A stretch of DNA of 64,000 nucleotides, from NCBI RefSeq assembly GCF_003612015.1, contig NZ_RARB01000001.1, positions 186,001 to 250,000 of the forward strand, in the 5' to 3' direction. Position 1 is the first letter of the stretch. Every line of letters starts with the position of its first letter. Position numbers and translations under genes: made by a program. This document shows positions 60,778 through 64,000 of this stretch, piece after piece. The notes under the pieces are model-generated. The model was not told where the DNA came from and ran no database searches. It saw only the letters and a list, made by a program, of their open reading frames with translations. The DNA is from Pantoea piersonii (GTDB lineage: Bacteria > Pseudomonadota > Gammaproteobacteria > Enterobacterales > Enterobacteriaceae).

Positions 60778-62079
60778 ATGAAATTTCCCGGCAAACGTAA
60801 ATCCAAACACTATTTTCCCGTTAGCGCTCGCGATCCGTTACTGCATGCCGCCTCGCAGGAGGTGGAAGAGGGCAGCTGGGTCGTGGGAATCGACCAGACG
60901 CTGGTCGATATCGAAGCTAAAGTCGATGACGCTTTTCTGGTGCGCTATGGCCTGAGCGCCGGACACTCTTTAGTGATCGCCGACGACGTTGCCGAGGCGC
61001 TCTATCACGAGCTGATGCGCGATAATCTGATTAGCCACCAGTTTGCCGGCGGCACTATCGGCAATACGCTGCACAACTATTCCGTGCTGGCTGACGATCG
61101 ATCGGTGCTGCTCGGCGTGATGTGCAACAATATTCAGATCGGCGGCTACGCCTATCGCTATCTCTGCAATACCTCCAGCCGAATGGATCTTAACTATCTG
61201 CAGGGCGTCGACGGCGCCATTGGCCGCTGCTTTACGCTGATTGGCGAGCAGGGCGAGCGCACCTTCGCTATCAGCCCAGGGCAGATGAATCAGCTACGCG
61301 CCGAGAGTATTCCCGAAGCGGTGATTGCCGGCGCGTCGGCGCTGGTGCTTACCTCTTATCTGGTGCGCTGTAGCGAAGGGGAGCCGATGCCGCAGGCCAC
61401 GCTACAGGCGATTGAATATGCGAAGCGCCACAACGTGCCGGTGGTGCTTACGCTGGGCACCAAATATGTTATCGGCGATAACCCGCAGTTCTGGCGCGAT
61501 TTCCTGCGCGATCACGTCACTATCGTGGCGATGAACGAAGAGGAAGCGCTGGCGCTCACCGGCGAATCGGATCCGCTGCGCGCGGCCGATATGGCGCTGG
61601 AGTGGGTTGACCTGGTGCTCTGCACCGCCGGTCCGACCGGACTCTATATGGCGGGCTATACCGAAGATGAATTCAAGCGCAAAACCAATCATCCGTTGCT
61701 GCCGGGAGCGATCGCGGAATTCAACCAGTATGAATTCAGCCGCGCCATGCGCCAGCAGGAGTGCGAGCAGCCGCTGCGCATCTTCTCGCATATCGCGCCT
61801 TATATGGGCGGACCTGAGAAGATCATGAACACCAACGGCGCAGGCGACGGCGCGCTGGCGGCGCTGCTGCATGACATCACGGCGAACAACTACCACCGGC
61901 AGAAAGTGCCCAATTCCAGCAAGCATGCGCGCGAGTACCTGACTTACTCGTCGCTGGCGCAGGTGTGCAAATATGCCAACCGCGTCAGCTATCAGGTGCT
62001 GAACCAGCATTCGCCGCGCCTGACGCGCGGCCTGCCGGAGCGTGAAGACAGCCTGGAAGAGTCCTACTGGGATCGTTAA
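60778..62079 (+). CDS. gsk: Inosine-guanosine kinase
   Basis: A PfkB-family kinase that phosphorylates guanosine and inosine in purine salvage. The 433-residue product starts MKFPGKRKSKHYFPVSARDP. The ribokinase-type C-terminal motif TNGAGDGALAALLHDI holds the catalytic aspartate (about residue 362). It starts 56 bases after hemH. It is convergent with ybaL, with a long hairpin between the two genes. Confidence 0.96.
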   Translation: MKFPGKRKSKHYFPVSARDPLLHAASQEVEEGSWVVGIDQTLVDIEAKVDDAFLVRYGLSAGHSLVIADDVAEALYHELMRDNLISHQFAGGTIGNTLHNYSVLADDRSVLLGVMCNNIQIGGYAYRYLCNTSSRMDLNYLQGVDGAIGRCFTLIGEQGERTFAISPGQMNQLRAESIPEAVIAGASALVLTSYLVRCSEGEPMPQATLQAIEYAKRHNVPVVLTLGTKYVIGDNPQFWRDFLRDHVTIVAMNEEEALALTGESDPLRAADMALEWVDLVLCTAGPTGLYMAGYTEDEFKRKTNHPLLPGAIAEFNQYEFSRAMRQQECEQPLRIFSHIAPYMGGPEKIMNTNGAGDGALAALLHDITANNYHRQKVPNSSKHAREYLTYSSLAQVCKYANRVSYQVLNQHSPRLTRGLPEREDSLEESYWDR

Positions 62080-62110
62080 GCCGCCGCTGAGGTCAAAAGG
62101 CAATGAGCGA

Positions 62111-62144
62111 CGCGTCCCGCGCTGGAGATGACGCGCGGGACGCG
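62111..62144. terminator. Long GC-rich hairpin between convergent gsk and ybaL
   Basis: CGCGTCCCGCGC pairs perfectly with GCGCGGGACGCG across a 10-base loop, giving a 12-bp stem. No T-run follows on either strand. It may be a factor-dependent terminator or a 3'-end stabiliser for both transcripts. Confidence 0.55.
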
Positions 62145-62164
62145 CCGACAGAAAGCCGGGGCGG

Positions 62165-63853
62165 TCAGATGGGGCACTCACGTACGACAGGGTGTTCAGC
62201 GATCTCCGCCTCCAGCATATGCAGCATACTGGAGGCGATCTCGCGCTCGCCCATGACGACGCGCGTCGCGCCGCGCGCCATGATGTACTCCACTTCCTCG
62301 TCGTAGTGCGCGCGCGCGATGATCTCAATATCGTTAAACTTTTCGCGCGCGGTAGTCACGATCTCGCCCGACTCGTAGCCGTTAGGGATGGTCAGCAGCA
62401 GCCAGCGCGCGCAGTCGAGCCGCGCCAGCTCCATGGTTTCGGCGCGCACGGCATTGCCGAGCACCGCCCTGATGCCTTGTTCGCGCAGCGCCTCGACGCG
62501 CGCGCGGGAGTTCTCCACGACGACGAAGGGCACATCCGCCTCCAGCAGCTTCTGGCCCAGCAGGCTGCCGACCCGGCCATAACCGACAATCACCGCATGG
62601 TGACAAATATCTACCGGGATCTGCTTCTCCTCTTCAGGCGCCTCTTGCTGCGCCTGTTCCTGACGGCTTTCGCTCTTCGCCAGAAAACGTTCCAGCAGGC
62701 TGAACAAGATGGGATTCAGCATAATGGAAAGGATCGCCGCCGCCAGCACCAGGTTGCGCCCCTCGCTGCTGAGCAAATTGAGCGAAATGCCGAGTCCGGC
62801 GAGAATAAAAGCGAACTCGCCGATCTGCGCGAGGCTGACGGAAATGGTCAGCGCGGTACGGCGCGAATGGCCCAGCAGCGTCACCAGCAGCCAGGCGGCG
62901 AGAGATTTGCCTAGCACCACAATCACCAGCGCGCCCAGCACGGCCAGCGGCTGCTCTACCAGGATCATCGGATCGAACAGCATTCCCACCGAGACAAAAA
63001 AGAGCACCGCGAAGGCGTCGCGCAGCGGCAGCGTGTCATGGGCGGCGCGATGGCTCAGCTCTGACTCATTCAGCACCATCCCGGCAAAGAAAGCGCCGAG
63101 CGCGAAAGAGACGTCGAAAAACTTTACTGCGCCAAAGGCGATGCCCAGCGCCAGCGCCAGCACCGCCAGGGTAAACAGCTCGCGCGAGCCGGTCGCGGCG
63201 CTTTTCGACAAGATCCAGGGCACAACGCGTCGGCCTACTACCATCATCAGCACCATAAAGGCAGCGACTTTGCCGATGGTCAGCAGCAGATCCCATGCCA
63301 GCAGCTGTGGGCTGGCGTTACCCTGTTCCAGCATGCCGGCAATGGCGGGCAGCAGCACCAGCGTCAGCACCATCACCAGATCTTCGACAATCAACCAGCC
63401 GATGGCGATCTGCCCGCGCTGGCTGTCAATCAGCTGACGCTCCTCCAGCGCGCGCAGCAGCACCACGGTGCTGGCGGTGGAGAGACAAAGACCAAAAACC
63501 AGACCCGTCATCAGCGACCAGCCCAGCCAGGCGGAGAGTCCCATTCCCAGCAGCGTAGCGACGGCGATTTGCGCCACGGCGCCAGGAATGGCGATGTTCT
63601 TTACCGCCATTAAATCCTTCAGCGAAAAGTGCAGGCCAACGCCGAACATCAGCAGTATGACGCCCAGCTCCGCCAGTTCTGGCGCAAGGTTGGTATCGGC
63701 GACAAAGCCGGGCGTAAACGGCCCGGCCAGCACGCCCGCCAGCAGGTAGCCGACCAGCGGTGAAATGCGCAGCCGGTTGGCGAGCATGCCAAGGAGAAAC
63801 GCCAGAACCAGTCCCCCGACGATAGTGGTGATCAACGGTGTGGTGTGATGCAT
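62165..63853 (-). CDS. ybaL: Kef-type cation/proton antiporter YbaL
   Basis: A CPA2-family monovalent cation:proton antiporter of the inner membrane with a C-terminal RCK/TrkA-N regulatory domain. The 562-residue protein starts MHHTTPLITTIVGGLVLAFL and has about 12-13 membrane helices. The TrkA-N Rossmann motif is HAVIVGYGRVGSLLGQKLLE near residue 420. The family segment FGLCLSTASTVVLLRALEER and the acidic ESELSHRAAHDTLPLRDAFA are present. The start 13 codons further upstream is rejected because the antiporter N-terminus begins at MHHTTP. The substrate specificity is unproven. Confidence 0.94.
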   Translation of the reverse strand: MHHTTPLITTIVGGLVLAFLLGMLANRLRISPLVGYLLAGVLAGPFTPGFVADTNLAPELAELGVILLMFGVGLHFSLKDLMAVKNIAIPGAVAQIAVATLLGMGLSAWLGWSLMTGLVFGLCLSTASTVVLLRALEERQLIDSQRGQIAIGWLIVEDLVMVLTLVLLPAIAGMLEQGNASPQLLAWDLLLTIGKVAAFMVLMMVVGRRVVPWILSKSAATGSRELFTLAVLALALGIAFGAVKFFDVSFALGAFFAGMVLNESELSHRAAHDTLPLRDAFAVLFFVSVGMLFDPMILVEQPLAVLGALVIVVLGKSLAAWLLVTLLGHSRRTALTISVSLAQIGEFAFILAGLGISLNLLSSEGRNLVLAAAILSIMLNPILFSLLERFLAKSESRQEQAQQEAPEEEKQIPVDICHHAVIVGYGRVGSLLGQKLLEADVPFVVVENSRARVEALREQGIRAVLGNAVRAETMELARLDCARWLLLTIPNGYESGEIVTTAREKFNDIEIIARAHYDEEVEYIMARGATRVVMGEREIASSMLHMLEAEIAEHPVVRECPI

Positions 63854-63980
63854 GCCTGTCTCCTTGTGTACAAATGTATCTGCCTGTAACAAAGAAGTTT
63901 AAGGCAAGCAGCGCTCTTTCGCTGAAATAATTGCTAAATGATGAGGAAAAACTTTGAAATTAAGCGGAAAGAGGAACCGA

Positions 63981-64000
63981 ATGGCCTTTTTTATCTCTTT
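63981..64000 (+). CDS. Possible start of a plus-strand gene cut by the window edge
   Basis: An ATG preceded by GAGGAA at seven bases opens the frame MAFFIS to the window end. It is divergent from ybaL, where E. coli has fsr, but the few residues do not resemble Fsr. Too little is visible to assign it. Confidence 0.3.

Overview
The window is chromosomal core DNA of a gamma-proteobacterium of the order Enterobacterales. It is moderately GC-rich with dense coding. Gene order follows the Escherichia coli 9-11 min region almost gene for gene: dxs-ispA-xseB-thiI-yajL-panE-yajQ, yajR-cyoEDCBA-ampG-yajG-bolA-tig-clpPX-lon-hupB-ppiD-ybaV-fadM-queC-ybaE-cof-ybaO-mdlAB-glnK-amtB-tesB-ybaY-atl-ffs-hha-tomB, then acrBA-acrR-rsmS-priC-ybaN-apt-dnaX-ybaB-recR-htpG-adk-hemH-gsk-ybaL. 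Protein sequences and the cysteine desulfhydrase/regulator pair beside mdlAB point to Erwiniaceae (Pantoea/Mixta/Erwinia-like). This is inference from content, not a database match.

Layout. 1-8.8 kb: isoprenoid precursor, thiamine/tRNA thiolation and pantothenate genes, with a zinc alcohol dehydrogenase inserted between yajQ and yajR. 8.9-16.9 kb: cytochrome bo3 operon, ampG-yajG and bolA. 17-26 kb: protein quality control (trigger factor, ClpXP, Lon, PpiD) plus HU-beta; clpP and lon have sigma-32-type promoters. 26-35.5 kb: fadM, queC, ybaE, cof, a cysteine detoxification pair and the MdlAB exporter. 35.5-37.5 kb: glnK-amtB with a clear sigma-54 promoter and an upstream NtrC-type palindrome. 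37.5-41 kb: tesB, ybaY, atl, 4.5S RNA, hha-tomB and an unknown gene. 41.2-44.3 kb: a zinc-starvation island with two Zur-box-like sites, an ABC metal importer preceded by an unannotated 34-residue membrane peptide, and zinc-free paralogues of ribosomal proteins L31 and L36. 44.3-49.5 kb: acrAB/acrR. 49.5-56.7 kb: replication, recombination and chaperone genes, including the dnaX frameshift cassette. 56.9-58.9 kb: an insertion between htpG and adk holding a LysR regulator and a divergent gene of unknown function. 59-64 kb: adk, hemH, gsk, ybaL.

Most of this is well-described core genome. The places where it departs from E. coli order are the most interesting. First, the htpG-adk insertion: its unknown protein resembles the PLP-binding half of a class V aminotransferase but has no lysine in its first 254 residues, and its leader can fold into two mutually exclusive structures. 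Second, the Zur island with its small membrane peptide, whose stop codon overlaps the ATPase start. Third, the 117-residue orphan beside tomB. Fourth, the cdsH/ccdR intergenic region with a Lrp-like palindrome. No phage, insertion sequence, CRISPR array, tRNA or rRNA gene was seen.
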